Source: Streptomyces sp. Sge12
GTDB taxonomy: Bacteria; Actinomycetota; Actinomycetes; Streptomycetales; Streptomycetaceae
Assembly (NCBI RefSeq): GCF_002080455.1
Contig: NZ_CP020556.1
Coordinates: 1-64,000 of the forward strand
DNA: 64,000 nt
Direction: 5' to 3'
Part shown: in pieces, positions 16,012 to 24,764 of the stretch
How positions within the stretch are numbered: the stretch's first letter is position 1
How the letters are laid out: each line of letters begins with the position of its first letter
Translations under genes and position numbers: made by a program
Notes under the pieces: generated by a model
The model's input: the letters and a program-made list of their open reading frames with translations, nothing else
Told to the model about the DNA's origin: nothing
Database searches by the model: none

Positions 16012-17676
16012 CTATAGCTGAGGGCTCACGGCTGGTAGTTGCTTTCCCAGATAGCGCTGGTAGGGGCGGGTCTTGTCGATACGCATGCGCACGCTCGTTC
16101 GGCCGGTCGCTTCCAGTTCCTGTCGCGCCTCGCGCAGGTTGAGAATCTTTTCAACCGTCATCACTTCGGTTGCCGGACCGAGGTCGATTTGATGTTCGCC
16201 GATGGTAAGCGTCATCGATTCGAACTGTGCCGCGAATGCGAAGCGGTCTTTGGCGGCTACTTGGTCGAGCGCGTCGCTGCTGACGACGCTCACGGAGACA
16301 GTCTTGACATTCAGGTCGACTTTTTCGCCGCGTAGCAATGCGATCGTCTCTTTGACCAGTCGGGCGTCTCGCTGGGTGAAGTCCGCCGGAAGCGGAAAGA
16401 ACTGCCCGGTCATGCTCTGAAGGACTGCCAGGTCGCTGAGGGCCTCCGCCCATACCTCTGCCTCGTCCGCGTCCCAGCCCTCTGGGTTTAGGGGACGCGT
16501 GATCGGGGCGGTCAGTGGGTTGTCGGAGGAACCGTGGATCGTCATCTGCAGGGTCTGTCCGAGACGCGCGCGGCTCAGGAAGCGCAAGGCGGGCACGATG
16601 GCTTGCGGCAGGGATACCTCGGGTGAGCTGAACGAAACGGTCAGGCTCCCGGTGGCATTCCGCCGGTCGAACCGCATTCGGACATGGAGGAAGCCTGTCA
16701 GGTCCTTTCCCGTGAGGGTACCTCCACTGGTGCCCCTCGTCCGCTCAGTCAGTTCCAGGGGAAGAGAGGCGGTGGGCACGCCAGCAGGTGTCAGCACGGC
16801 TAGCTGGGCTGGCACAGCCGGGTTAAGAACTTCTGTCGCAGAGGTTATGCGGAGGGCCTCCAGCTGATGGGTTCCGCTGACGCCAAGCTCTGAGGGCGCG
16901 TCGACAGTGAAGGCGCCCAGATTGGCGGAGCCGAGATGGAAGTCGCCGCCGAAGCGAATGGCATCCTCAAACTGCTGGCGACGCTGTTGCTCTGCCGGGT
17001 CATCGCGTCTGAAAGTGACCTGCCCGGTGAACCGGATCGGGGCAAGGTCGTGGGCATCAGGGGCCTTCGGCAAGAGCTGGATGACTGTCTCGCCATCAGT
17101 ACCCATGGTGGTTCGCATGGCGTAGTGGGGGCTGATTTCCTGGGCGCGGTTCTGCAGGGCGCGGTAGCGCTCCACGAGGTCGGGAATGCCACGCAGCAGG
17201 ACGTCACGTTCGGCTCGGGCCTCGGCAATTCGCTCCAAGATGTAGTCACCGGACTCCTGGAGGGCGTACCGGACTAGGTCTGGATGTGCAGCGAACTGCT
17301 GGTCAAGCCAGTTCCGACCGCGCCAGTCACGGACGAAGGGAAACTCTTGGCGGAGTCCATCGAACCAGCTGAGTTCGCTCGGGTTCGGACTGATCGGCAC
17401 CACTAGGTCCCAGTGATCAGGTTGGTGCCGAGCGCTGGAGATCAACGAGCGACGAACCTGACGTCGGCGGGTCGGCGTCATACGGCCAGTGAACGACTTC
17501 ACCTCGTAGTTGATGAGCTCGTTGGCCGCGCTGTATTCGAGAAGGTCGCGGCCGCCGTCTCCGCCTGTCCCGTCAACTTCCTGAGCGCGCGGACGCAATC
17601 GCAGCAGCAGCATCGTTATCAATGCCTCGGAAGCGTTCGGATTCTTCGCGAGCTCGTCCCACGGCACACCCACCAT
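16012..17676 (-). CDS. Predicted restriction-fold nuclease, possible defence protein
   Basis: 554 aa from ATG 17676. Residues 30-66 contain EVDGTGGDGGRDL and INYEVKSFTGRM: an Asp, then Glu-x-Lys at a spacing typical of PD-(D/E)xK nucleases of the Mrr/restriction type, preceded by a hydrophobic helix (ALITMLLLRLRP). Residues 100-200 (WDLVVPISPNPSELSW, FPFVRDWRGRNWLDQQF) resemble the DNA-end or target-recognition part seen beside such domains. The remaining 350 residues are mostly beta-rich and unfamiliar. It stands alone between a Tn3 end and a trypco2/trypsin module, which fits a defence island. I infer nuclease activity from the motif only. Confidence 0.65.
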   Translation of the reverse strand: MVGVPWDELAKNPNASEALITMLLLRLRPRAQEVDGTGGDGGRDLLEYSAANELINYEVKSFTGRMTPTRRRQVRRSLISSARHQPDHWDLVVPISPNPSELSWFDGLRQEFPFVRDWRGRNWLDQQFAAHPDLVRYALQESGDYILERIAEARAERDVLLRGIPDLVERYRALQNRAQEISPHYAMRTTMGTDGETVIQLLPKAPDAHDLAPIRFTGQVTFRRDDPAEQQRRQQFEDAIRFGGDFHLGSANLGAFTVDAPSELGVSGTHQLEALRITSATEVLNPAVPAQLAVLTPAGVPTASLPLELTERTRGTSGGTLTGKDLTGFLHVRMRFDRRNATGSLTVSFSSPEVSLPQAIVPALRFLSRARLGQTLQMTIHGSSDNPLTAPITRPLNPEGWDADEAEVWAEALSDLAVLQSMTGQFFPLPADFTQRDARLVKETIALLRGEKVDLNVKTVSVSVVSSDALDQVAAKDRFAFAAQFESMTLTIGEHQIDLGPATEVMTVEKILNLREARQELEATGRTSVRMRIDKTRPYQRYLGKQLPAVSPQL

Positions 17677-17920
17677 GCAGCAACACTAAACACAGTCCGC
17701 TGCTGGCGTGGAGGCGTTCGCGACAGCTGATTCTGTTCTCGAGCAGAAGGACCCCATGTCGCGGGCGCCCGTCGCCCCCAGCTCGGCGCGGGCTCGTCCG
17801 CTTGTCCTGCCGACGACCCTCCGAGAAGCAAGGTGCCGGGATCAGCTAGATCGGCTGCGACAGGCTTGGCCCGGCATCTACGGTGTCCACATCGCTCTGG
17901 CCACGTGTCAGGTTCTGAAT

Positions 17921-18270
17921 ATGGGGTGGGTTCAGGTGGACATTCCTCTTGCGGAGACGCGGTGGCCGCGGTACGTGACGAGCTGATCGAAGCAGCAGGC
18001 CGGGCGGGGGAAGATCCCGGGGTCGTCTTTGCGGTGGGGCCGGTGGAGATGGAGTTCGAGGTCGAGCTGCGCGCCGATGTGAAGGCGAAAGCCGGGTTCA
18101 AGCTGTGGGCGGTGAGCGCGGAGACCGAAGCCGGACTCTCGCGCGGCCGCACCCACCGTGTCTCCTTCACCCTCACCCCGAAGCGTCCCGACGGCACGGA
18201 TCTGCTAGTCCATTCCGCGCAGGAGCGTCCGGACGGGCCGGGTGATGTGTCGGGGCGCATCCCGGACTGA
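17921..18270 (+). pseudogene. Trypco2 gene with a 2-base frameshift
   Basis: From ATG 17921 the product starts GWVQVDIPLA, equal to the first copy (6012), but after GCGGA the bases GA are repeated (17956-17961 region) and the frame ends at 17986. In the next frame the protein continues DAVAAVRDELIEAAGRAGED to RIPD and stops at 18268-18270. The homologous site in the first copy lacks the GA, so this is a short tandem duplication and not a homopolymer error. Translation could still begin at GTG 17962 and give all but the first strand. It lies 51 bases before the intact protease gene and should be its partner. Confidence 0.7.
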
Positions 18271-18321
18271 GGGCGCGGTGCGGCCTGCACGGCCGGACCT
18301 GGGGGACCGGAGAGGACTGAC

Positions 18322-21300
18322 GTGGAACAGCTGAGGGTGGCTGCGGTGACCGGGCCGAAGGGCCCGGGGCCTGGTTCGGGTTCGGGGTACGCGGTCGGTG
18401 GCCGCCTGGTCCTGACCTCCGCTCACGTCACTGGCTCGGCCGGAACACGCGTGCAGGTCTTCCACCCTGGCGTCGGCGGCAGCGCGGGCGGAACCGTCGT
18501 GTGGGCCGGGACGTCGGGCGGGCGCGACGACGCCGCGCTGGTCCTCGTCGACGAGTCCCTCCACTGGCGGCCACCGGCCACACCTGTCCTATGGGGACGT
18601 CCGGACACCAAACGCCCTGGCACGCCCTGTGAGACCTGGGGCGTCCCGGACGAGGCTCAGCGCCGCGGCCGCCCCGTCGAGGCCTCCCAGCTGGTCGGGG
18701 AGGTGAATCCGGGCAGTGGCTTCGTCGGCAACCAGTACGTTGTGGATCTGCGGAGCCCCGTCACCGGCTGGCCGGGGGACGGAACCTCGCCGTGGTCGGG
18801 CCTGTCGGGGGCGGCGGTGTTCTGCGACCGCTACCTGACGGGCGTCGTCGCCTCCGACCGCCAGCACTCTGACCACAGGCGGCTCAACGTGGTCCCCTCT
18901 TACGTGCTTCATCACGACCCAGCCTTCCGTGCGACTCTGGCGGACCACGGCGGCAGTGCACAGGGCGGCCTGGAGGCGGTGGAGTTCCAGGACCTCGCTG
19001 AACCCTCCGCCCGGCCGGCCGCTCGACTCGCCCCGGTGACACCGGCGGCCCTACTGGAGGCTGGACGCCAGACCGTCCCCTTCCAGGGCCGCCAAGACCT
19101 TGTCGCGCAGTTGGAGGCGTGGTGTGGTCAGGGCGGGTTCGGGGCGTGGCTGCTCCATGGTCCGGGCGGGCAGGGCAAGACCCGCCTTGCCCACCACCTG
19201 GCCCACCTGCTCACGGCCCGGGGCTGGACAGTGTTGTGGCCGCGCGTCGGCGCCCTTCCCGACCAGCTGTTGGAGGTCCGGCGGGCAGCGAAGCCGCTGC
19301 TGGTCATCCTCGACTACGCCGAGACCCGCCCTGAACAGCTCACCGCACTCGTCGAAGGCGCCGCCGAACACCCTGGCACCAGTCCGTTCAAGCTTCTGCT
19401 GCTGGCCCGCACCGCCGGCGACTGGTGGCAGCAGGCTGCCACCACCACCCGGCAGGCCGAGGACCGCCTCACCACGGCGCGTACCAGCCTCCTCACCCCC
19501 CTGGAGGGCAGGCCCGACGGGCGCGCCGACCACTACCTTGACGCCGCCCGCGCCCTCGCCACCGCCCTCCCGGCTGTCCCGGGCCTCTCCGGCCACGACT
19601 GGACCGCGGCCGCCACAGCCCTGCAGCCGCCACGGCACCTCGGCGAGGACGACGCCTACGGCAACGCGCTCACCCTCCACATGACCGCCCTCGCCGACCT
19701 CCTCGACACCACACGGACCGAACCCGCGGACAGCACCGCAGGAGAAGAGGACGTACAGGACGTCGAGGACCGGCTACTCGGCCACGAAGTACGGTACTGG
19801 CGGGCCAGTGCCACGGCCCGTGGCCTCAGCCCCGGCCTGGGGATGGACACTCTGCGGACCGCGCTCGCGGCGGCCCACCTCACTGGTGCCGCCGACCGTG
19901 AACACGCCGATCTCCTGTGGCGGCGTCTGCCCGCGCTCGCGGACCAACCCCGCGACCGCCGCAACCAGGTCACCGCCTGGCTCGCCGCCCTCTACCCCGC
20001 CGCCACGTCACGGAACGGCCCACCGTGGGGCGCCCTGCAACCCGACCGCCTTGCCGAACGCCACACCGGCCGCACCCTCGACTCCGACCCGCACCTCGCC
20101 GACCACCTCCTCGCCGGAGCCGACGACACCCAGGCCGAACAACTCCTCACCGTCTACAGCCGCTGCGCCGCCCACCCCGCCTTCCGGGGCAGACTCGACA
20201 ACCACCTCACCGACCTCTGTATCCGCCACCACCCACAACTCATCCCGCACATCGTCACCACCGCCACCCGCACCGACCACCCCACCCCCTTCACCACCGC
20301 CCTCGACACCATCATCAGCGACCCCGCAGCCAGCCTCGACGACCTCGACGCGCTGCACAGCCGATTCCCCCACACCAGCCACCGCCTCGCCACGACTGCC
20401 GCCCGCCTCGCCACCGCCATCACCCGCCACTACCGCGCCCTGGCCGAGGCGAACCCCGACGCTCACCTCCCCCGCCTCGCCATGGCCCTCAACAACCTCT
20501 CCGTCCGCCTGGGTGAGGTGGGGCGGCGCGAGGAGGGCCTCGGCGCCGCTCAGGAGTCCGTCACCCTCCGCCGCGCCCTGGCCGAGGCGAACCCCGACGC
20601 TCACCTGCCCGACCTCGCCACGGCCCTCAACAACCTCTCCGTCGACCTGGGTGAGCTGGGGCGGCGCGAGGAGGGCCTGACCACCATCCAGGAGGCCGTA
20701 GGTCACTACCGCGCCCTGGCCGAGGCGAACCCCGACGCTCACCTGCCCGACCTCGCCAGTGCCCTCAACAACCTCGCTGTGGACCTGGGTGGGATGGGGC
20801 GGCGCGAGGAGGGCCTGACCACCATCCAGGAGGCCGTAGGTCACTACCGCGCCCTGGCCAAGGCGAACCCCGACGCCCACCTCCCCCGCCTCGCCATGGC
20901 CCTCAACAACCTCTCCAACCACCTGGGTGAGGTGGGGCGGCGCGAGGAGGGCCTCGGCGCCGCTCAGGAGTCCGTCACCCTCCGCCGCGCCCTGGCCGAG
21001 GCGAACCCCGACGCCCACCTCCCCGACCTCGCCAGTTCCCTCAACAACCTCTCCGTCGACCTGGGTGAGATGGGGCGGCGCGAGGAGGGCCTCGGCGCCG
21101 CTCAGGAGTCCGTCACCCTCCGCCGCGCCCTGGCCGAGGCGAACCCCGACGCTCACCTGCCCGACCTCGCCATGGCCCTCACCAACCTCTCCAACCGCCT
21201 GGGTGAGGTGGGGCGGCGCGAGGAGGGCCTGACCACCATCCAGGAGGCTGTAGGTCACTACCGCGCCCTGGCCGAGGCGAACCCCGACGCTCACCTGCCC

Positions 21301-21768
21301 AACCTCGCCATGGCCCTCAACAACCTCTCCGTCCGCCTGGGTGAGGTGGGGCGGCGCGAGGAGGGCCTTGCCGCCGCTCAGGAGTCCGTCATCCTCCGCC
21401 GCGCCCTGGCCGAGGCGAACATCGACGCTCACCTGCCCAACCTCGCCATGGCCCTCAACAACCTCTCCAACCGCCTGCGTAAGGGAGGCCGGCGCGAGGA
21501 GGGCCTGACCACCATCCAGGAGGCCGTAGGTCACTACCGCGCCCTGGCCAAGGCGAACCCCGACGCCCACCTCCCCCGCCTCGCCATGGCCCTCGACAAC
21601 CTCTCCAACCACCTGGGTGAGGCAGGCCGGCGCGAGGAGGGCCTGACCACCATCCAAGAGACCGTCGCAATCCGCCGAACCCTGGCCGAGGCCAACCCCG
21701 ACCTCTTCGAACCAGCCCTGCAACGGTCCCTGAATACGACCGCCTGGTTGGAAGGGCTCGAATCGTAA
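18322..21768 (+). CDS. Trypsin-like protease-STAND ATPase-TPR protein, intact
   Basis: 1148 aa from GTG/ATG-like start at 18322 (ribosome site GGAGAGGA). Residues 1-200 are a trypsin-fold protease with His35 (SAHV), Asp70 (DDAAL) and Ser162 (WSGLSGAA). Residues 253-330 carry FQGR, Walker A 280-287 (GPGGQGKT) and Walker B near 326-332 (LLVILDYAE), giving a STAND-type NTPase. A helical region follows to about 700. Then come nine full 46-residue TPR units and one partial, nearly identical to each other. Such proteins are predicted conflict switches: the TPR array senses, the ATPase assembles, the protease cleaves a target, perhaps causing cell death. Trypco2 stands just upstream. The frame is complete and may be functional. 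Confidence 0.85.
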   Translation: MEQLRVAAVTGPKGPGPGSGSGYAVGGRLVLTSAHVTGSAGTRVQVFHPGVGGSAGGTVVWAGTSGGRDDAALVLVDESLHWRPPATPVLWGRPDTKRPGTPCETWGVPDEAQRRGRPVEASQLVGEVNPGSGFVGNQYVVDLRSPVTGWPGDGTSPWSGLSGAAVFCDRYLTGVVASDRQHSDHRRLNVVPSYVLHHDPAFRATLADHGGSAQGGLEAVEFQDLAEPSARPAARLAPVTPAALLEAGRQTVPFQGRQDLVAQLEAWCGQGGFGAWLLHGPGGQGKTRLAHHLAHLLTARGWTVLWPRVGALPDQLLEVRRAAKPLLVILDYAETRPEQLTALVEGAAEHPGTSPFKLLLLARTAGDWWQQAATTTRQAEDRLTTARTSLLTPLEGRPDGRADHYLDAARALATALPAVPGLSGHDWTAAATALQPPRHLGEDDAYGNALTLHMTALADLLDTTRTEPADSTAGEEDVQDVEDRLLGHEVRYWRASATARGLSPGLGMDTLRTALAAAHLTGAADREHADLLWRRLPALADQPRDRRNQVTAWLAALYPAATSRNGPPWGALQPDRLAERHTGRTLDSDPHLADHLLAGADDTQAEQLLTVYSRCAAHPAFRGRLDNHLTDLCIRHHPQLIPHIVTTATRTDHPTPFTTALDTIISDPAASLDDLDALHSRFPHTSHRLATTAARLATAITRHYRALAEANPDAHLPRLAMALNNLSVRLGEVGRREEGLGAAQESVTLRRALAEANPDAHLPDLATALNNLSVDLGELGRREEGLTTIQEAVGHYRALAEANPDAHLPDLASALNNLAVDLGGMGRREEGLTTIQEAVGHYRALAKANPDAHLPRLAMALNNLSNHLGEVGRREEGLGAAQESVTLRRALAEANPDAHLPDLASSLNNLSVDLGEMGRREEGLGAAQESVTLRRALAEANPDAHLPDLAMALTNLSNRLGEVGRREEGLTTIQEAVGHYRALAEANPDAHLPNLAMALNNLSVRLGEVGRREEGLAAAQESVILRRALAEANIDAHLPNLAMALNNLSNRLRKGGRREEGLTTIQEAVGHYRALAKANPDAHLPRLAMALDNLSNHLGEAGRREEGLTTIQETVAIRRTLAEANPDLFEPALQRSLNTTAWLEGLES
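20433..21675 (+). repeat. Nine tandem 138-bp repeats encoding TPRs
   Basis: Each unit encodes 46 residues of the type RALAEANPDAHLPxLAxALN with a variable block and GRREEGL, ending in one of two cassettes (AAQESVTLR or TIQEAVGHY). The units are nearly identical in DNA, including third codon positions, and the two cassettes alternate irregularly. Repeat number and order are therefore expected to change by recombination. Confidence 0.85.
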
Positions 21769-21870
21769 GCTCAGGGCCGGTAGTCGTCGGAGGAATACCT
21801 CACCTCGGGCCTGACGCCGCGCACCAGCCGGGGGGTCGGGTCGGGCCCACAGCTGAGAGCTGCGCTGGGC

Positions 21871-22404
21871 ATGGGCAGGGGGGTCCCGCCGCGCTGTTTG
21901 GCGGAGCTGTCCCGGTACGGGGGGCGAGCTGCTGGCGGTGCCGCCGAGGAGCGTGCGCGGGAGCGGAAGCGGGTGCGAGAGGCGGAGTTGCAGCGGTTGG
22001 CGGGCTTCTTCGTGTACGCCGGCCTGGATGCCCTGGTATGGGAGGCCTTCACGCAGATGGTTCGGTCCGCTTCCGGCAAGGCGATCAAGTACGGCGACCA
22101 GAGTCCGCCCCACGGCAACGGGCTGCTTGTCTACTCCCGGGCGAGATGGGGAGGCGGCACGTTCGGCCTGGCCGGCGTGGTGTGTCCTGATCCGAAGGCA
22201 CTCGCCCGGTGGCCGAAGGACCTGACGATCCTGGTACCCGATCAGATGTGGCTCTCCCGTATCCAGGCAGCCGCCAGAAGTTCGCTGAAAGTCGCGGTCC
22301 TCAACCCCGTCACCGGGCGCACCACCTTCGTACGCGTCGAGCCTCCCGAGGCGGCAGGCGCACCGGTTGACCCCGCTGGGTCTAACGGTCCCAACCGGGT
22401 GTGA
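21871..22404 (+). CDS. Hypothetical protein, possibly 5'-truncated
   Basis: 177 aa from ATG 21871; the start is uncertain since no clear ribosome site is present, and the first 30 residues may be non-native. Residues 25-45 are a charged helix (EERARERKRVREAELQRLAG); the central region (GNGLLVYSRARWGGGTFGLAG) and KDLTILVPDQMWLSRIQAAA look like alternating strands and helices of a compact domain. No family recognised. It follows the trypsin-STAND-TPR gene by 102 bases in the same direction and converges on the kinase-like gene at 22415. Confidence 0.45.
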   Translation: MGRGVPPRCLAELSRYGGRAAGGAAEERARERKRVREAELQRLAGFFVYAGLDALVWEAFTQMVRSASGKAIKYGDQSPPHGNGLLVYSRARWGGGTFGLAGVVCPDPKALARWPKDLTILVPDQMWLSRIQAAARSSLKVAVLNPVTGRTTFVRVEPPEAAGAPVDPAGSNGPNRV

Positions 22405-22414
22405 ACAGGCTCGG

Positions 22415-23224
22415 CTAGAGACGGGCCAGGTACTCGCGCACGGGGTCGGCGAGCTCGGCGTAGAAGTCGGTGCGGTCCTGGGCCTGGAGGATCTGGGCGG
22501 CCACGGTCAGCAGGCCGGTGCGGGCTTCGGGCCGGTCCAGGATGGGGGCGAGCTCGGTTCGGATGTGGGCGGCCACCTCGGGGATCAGCAGCGCGTACAG
22601 GTACAGGGTGGCGGCGTCGTAGCCGTACGGGGCGCGGCCCCACCCTTCCCAGTCCAGGATGTGCGGGCCGCGGGTGACGTTTCCGTAGTGGAGGTCGCCG
22701 TGGGCGGTGCTCCAGGTGATGGCGGCCTCGACCTGGTGGCCGGTGAATGCGGGGATGACGCGGCGCAGGTACTCCTCGCGTACGGCCTCTCGATCCGTCG
22801 GCGGCGGGACGCCGGCGAGCGCGTCCAGGGCGGCAGACATCTCCTTCCACCACGCCTCGGGCAGGCCGGGGTCCTCGTCGAGGACGGGGCGTGAGGCGAC
22901 GATCGGATCGGGGGCGAGAGCGTAGAGCTCGGCCCGGTAGGCGTATCCCTCGGTGATCCAGTCCCGGATGCGGAACAGGCCGGGGCGCGGCACCGAGGCG
23001 GGGAGGGCGCGGGAGGAGGACGGGCCGTCCCACAGCGTCCCGCCCTCGGTGCCGGTCTCAGCGCAGATCACGCGGAGCCAGTGCGGGCTGGCGGCCGACG
23101 ACAGGGTCCGGCCCCGGTACCCCCACACCCGACAGCCGGTGGCGCGCAGGCCGAACTGGTCGGCGGCGTGCTGCTGGGCGGCCAGCATTCGGCCGGCGGT
23201 GGCGGGGGCGGGGGCCTCGAACAC
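22415..23224 (-). CDS. Aminoglycoside-phosphotransferase-fold kinase
   Basis: 269 aa from GTG 23224; its ribosome site (GAGGTAGG) overlaps the stop of the upstream cupin gene, so the two are co-translated. The APH/choline-kinase fold is seen from TAHGDLHYGNV (catalytic loop HGDxHxxN) and HILDWEGWGRAP (metal-binding Asp) in the second half. The N-terminal lobe is less typical. Such kinases phosphorylate small molecules or, in some RiPP pathways (class V lanthipeptides, thioamitides), Ser/Thr of a precursor peptide. Its place behind a 30-aa peptide gene and an oxygenase gene makes peptide modification a reasonable guess, but no lyase partner is seen. Confidence 0.75.
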   Translation of the reverse strand: MFEAPAPATAGRMLAAQQHAADQFGLRATGCRVWGYRGRTLSSAASPHWLRVICAETGTEGGTLWDGPSSSRALPASVPRPGLFRIRDWITEGYAYRAELYALAPDPIVASRPVLDEDPGLPEAWWKEMSAALDALAGVPPPTDREAVREEYLRRVIPAFTGHQVEAAITWSTAHGDLHYGNVTRGPHILDWEGWGRAPYGYDAATLYLYALLIPEVAAHIRTELAPILDRPEARTGLLTVAAQILQAQDRTDFYAELADPVREYLARL

Positions 23225-23232
23225 GGCGGGTC

Positions 23233-24408
23233 CTACCTCGGCTGGGAGACGGCGGCCGCGTCCTTGGATACCAGCTCCGTGGCGAGGGCTGCGACCTGTT
23301 CCACGGTGAGGCCGGAGCGCTCGGCGAGCTCCCCGAGGGTCAGGCGGGCGCCGGAGACCAGGGCCTCCAAGGCCGGGCGGACGGAGGTGTGGAGCTCCCA
23401 TTCATGTCCGGCGGCGCGCAGCACGACGGTCTCGTCGGATCCCTCCAGTGCGGCCCGGGCGGTGGTGAGGGCCAGGACCAGACCCGGGTCGGCGGGGACG
23501 TCGCCGATGTACGGGAGGGAGGGGGCCGGGCGGCCGGGGTCTCGGGCGTCCAGGAAGGCAGCGAACTCGGAGACCACGTGGTCGTGGAGCGCCTCGGCGA
23601 CTTCCTTGCGCAGCTGCTCGGCGTACGCGGTGCGCTCGGCGGGGCCGGCCACAATGGGTACGTTCGCGCGCAGGGTGGGGGAGTGGAGGAGCTGTCCGGC
23701 CAGCCATACCAGGAGGTGATGGCCGGTCGCCGGAGTCAGGCCGCACGTCAGGTGCAGGGAGCGGCCCTGGGTGGCGGCCACGGCGTGCCACCAGCCCCGC
23801 GGCACGTACAGCATGTCCCCGGCCTGCAGGACCACTTCGGCGAGCGGCGGCCCGTCGGGCTTCTCGGGTGCTTCGACGTCCAGGCGGAGCGGGTCGGTGC
23901 GGGTGGCTCCGTACAGGTTCCACCGCTTCGCGCCCTCGAGCTGGACGATCACCGTGTCGTGGTCGTCCCAGTGGACCCCGAAGGCCTCGGTGGGGTGCCA
24001 GGAGGCGTACAGGTTGGCCTGGACGTCGGTGCGGAAGTGCCGCTCCAGCGCCTCGGACAGGGCCTGGACGCCCGGGTGGAGTTTGTCGACGGCGTCCAGG
24101 ACGAGGGAGGCGCCGGCGGTGATCTGCCGGTGCAGCCCGGAGGGTTCGACCCGCTGTCGGACCTCGGAGCGCTTGGTGACCGAGGTGTGCAGGTACTCGT
24201 ACGGCGGGACCTGCGTGCCGTCGTTGAACAGGCGCAGGCGCGGGGTGTCGAGCCGGTGGCGGGCAACCAGGTCGTTCAGGTCGTCCCACGTGAACAGGCC
24301 GCGCAGCCCTGCGGCGGCCTGTGACCAGTGCTGGAAGGAGCGGCCGAAAGCCCCGGCGAGGAAGTCCCCGCCGAGGCTCCGGACCGCCGCGTCGATCGCG
24401 GGGGTCAT
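23233..24408 (-). CDS. JmjC/cupin-4-type Fe(II)/2-oxoglutarate oxygenase
   Basis: 391 aa from ATG 24408. The iron-binding HxD...H triad is present: His146-Asp148 (FGVHWDDHD) and His208 (PRGWWHAV). The 2-oxoglutarate-binding Lys/Thr region is VIVQLEGAKRW. This is the JmjC (ribosomal oxygenase-like, RoxA/MINA) family, whose members hydroxylate protein or peptide side chains. The C-terminal third forms a winged-helix-like dimerisation/plug domain (LTLGELAERSGLTVEQVAALA), common in that family. It starts 9 bases after the stop of a 30-aa peptide gene, and the kinase-like gene follows 8 bases after its own stop. The order peptide-oxygenase-kinase looks like a small modification operon. Confidence 0.85.
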   Translation of the reverse strand: MTPAIDAAVRSLGGDFLAGAFGRSFQHWSQAAAGLRGLFTWDDLNDLVARHRLDTPRLRLFNDGTQVPPYEYLHTSVTKRSEVRQRVEPSGLHRQITAGASLVLDAVDKLHPGVQALSEALERHFRTDVQANLYASWHPTEAFGVHWDDHDTVIVQLEGAKRWNLYGATRTDPLRLDVEAPEKPDGPPLAEVVLQAGDMLYVPRGWWHAVAATQGRSLHLTCGLTPATGHHLLVWLAGQLLHSPTLRANVPIVAGPAERTAYAEQLRKEVAEALHDHVVSEFAAFLDARDPGRPAPSLPYIGDVPADPGLVLALTTARAALEGSDETVVLRAAGHEWELHTSVRPALEALVSGARLTLGELAERSGLTVEQVAALATELVSKDAAAVSQPR

Positions 24409-24417
24409 GGTCGGCGA

Positions 24418-24510
24418 TCAGTCGTTGCCGTCGCCCTTGCCGGTGCCCCCGCCGTCGGGGGTCCGGGTCGCGGCCCCCTTGATGGAGCGGCTGGCCAGGA
24501 TCAGGTTCAT
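24418..24510 (-). CDS. 30-aa peptide, candidate modified-peptide precursor
   Basis: ATG 24510 is preceded by a strong ribosome site (GAAGGAGA, 6 bases away). The product has a short hydrophobic N-terminal part (MNLILASRSIKG) and a hydrophilic Thr/Gly/Asp-rich tail (TRTPDGGGTGKGDGND). It is the first gene of an operon with an oxygenase and a kinase-like enzyme. Its size, position and leader-like/core-like division suggest a RiPP precursor. No Cys is present, so a lanthionine is excluded; hydroxylation (Asp, Lys, Arg) or phosphorylation (Thr, Ser) is possible. I know no named family with exactly this peptide, so the function is inferred from context. Confidence 0.6.
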   Translation of the reverse strand: MNLILASRSIKGAATRTPDGGGTGKGDGND

Positions 24511-24764
24511 GACGTTCTCCTTCTCTCGTGTCGGATGGAGCGCGGGACGGCGCCCGCCGCCCCCAGGCAAGGCGGGCGCCCAGTGCGGGACCGGCCGGAG
24601 GGGGAGCCCCTGGAGGGCGTTGTCCCGGCCGGTTCCGTTCGACCATTGAAGGTCCGGGGAACACCACAAGGGAGGGCCGCTCCGGAGGGCCGATTCCCGC
24701 TGCGGGGTGCCACGTTGGGGGGGCCAGGATGGTCTCTCGATACCCGGACAGGGGAGGCCCCGGC

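Noticed and set aside
20008..22113. Long minus-strand frame of 701 codons
   Set aside because: Mirror of the plus-strand TPR repeats: its repeated VEGHGEVGQVSVGVRLGQG is only the antisense of the 138-bp units, and the plus strand has the real protease/STAND/TPR domains.
24418..24510. Lanthipeptide precursor
   Set aside because: The 30-aa peptide has no Cys and no lanthionine synthetase or lyase lies nearby; only an oxygenase and a kinase-fold gene are present.
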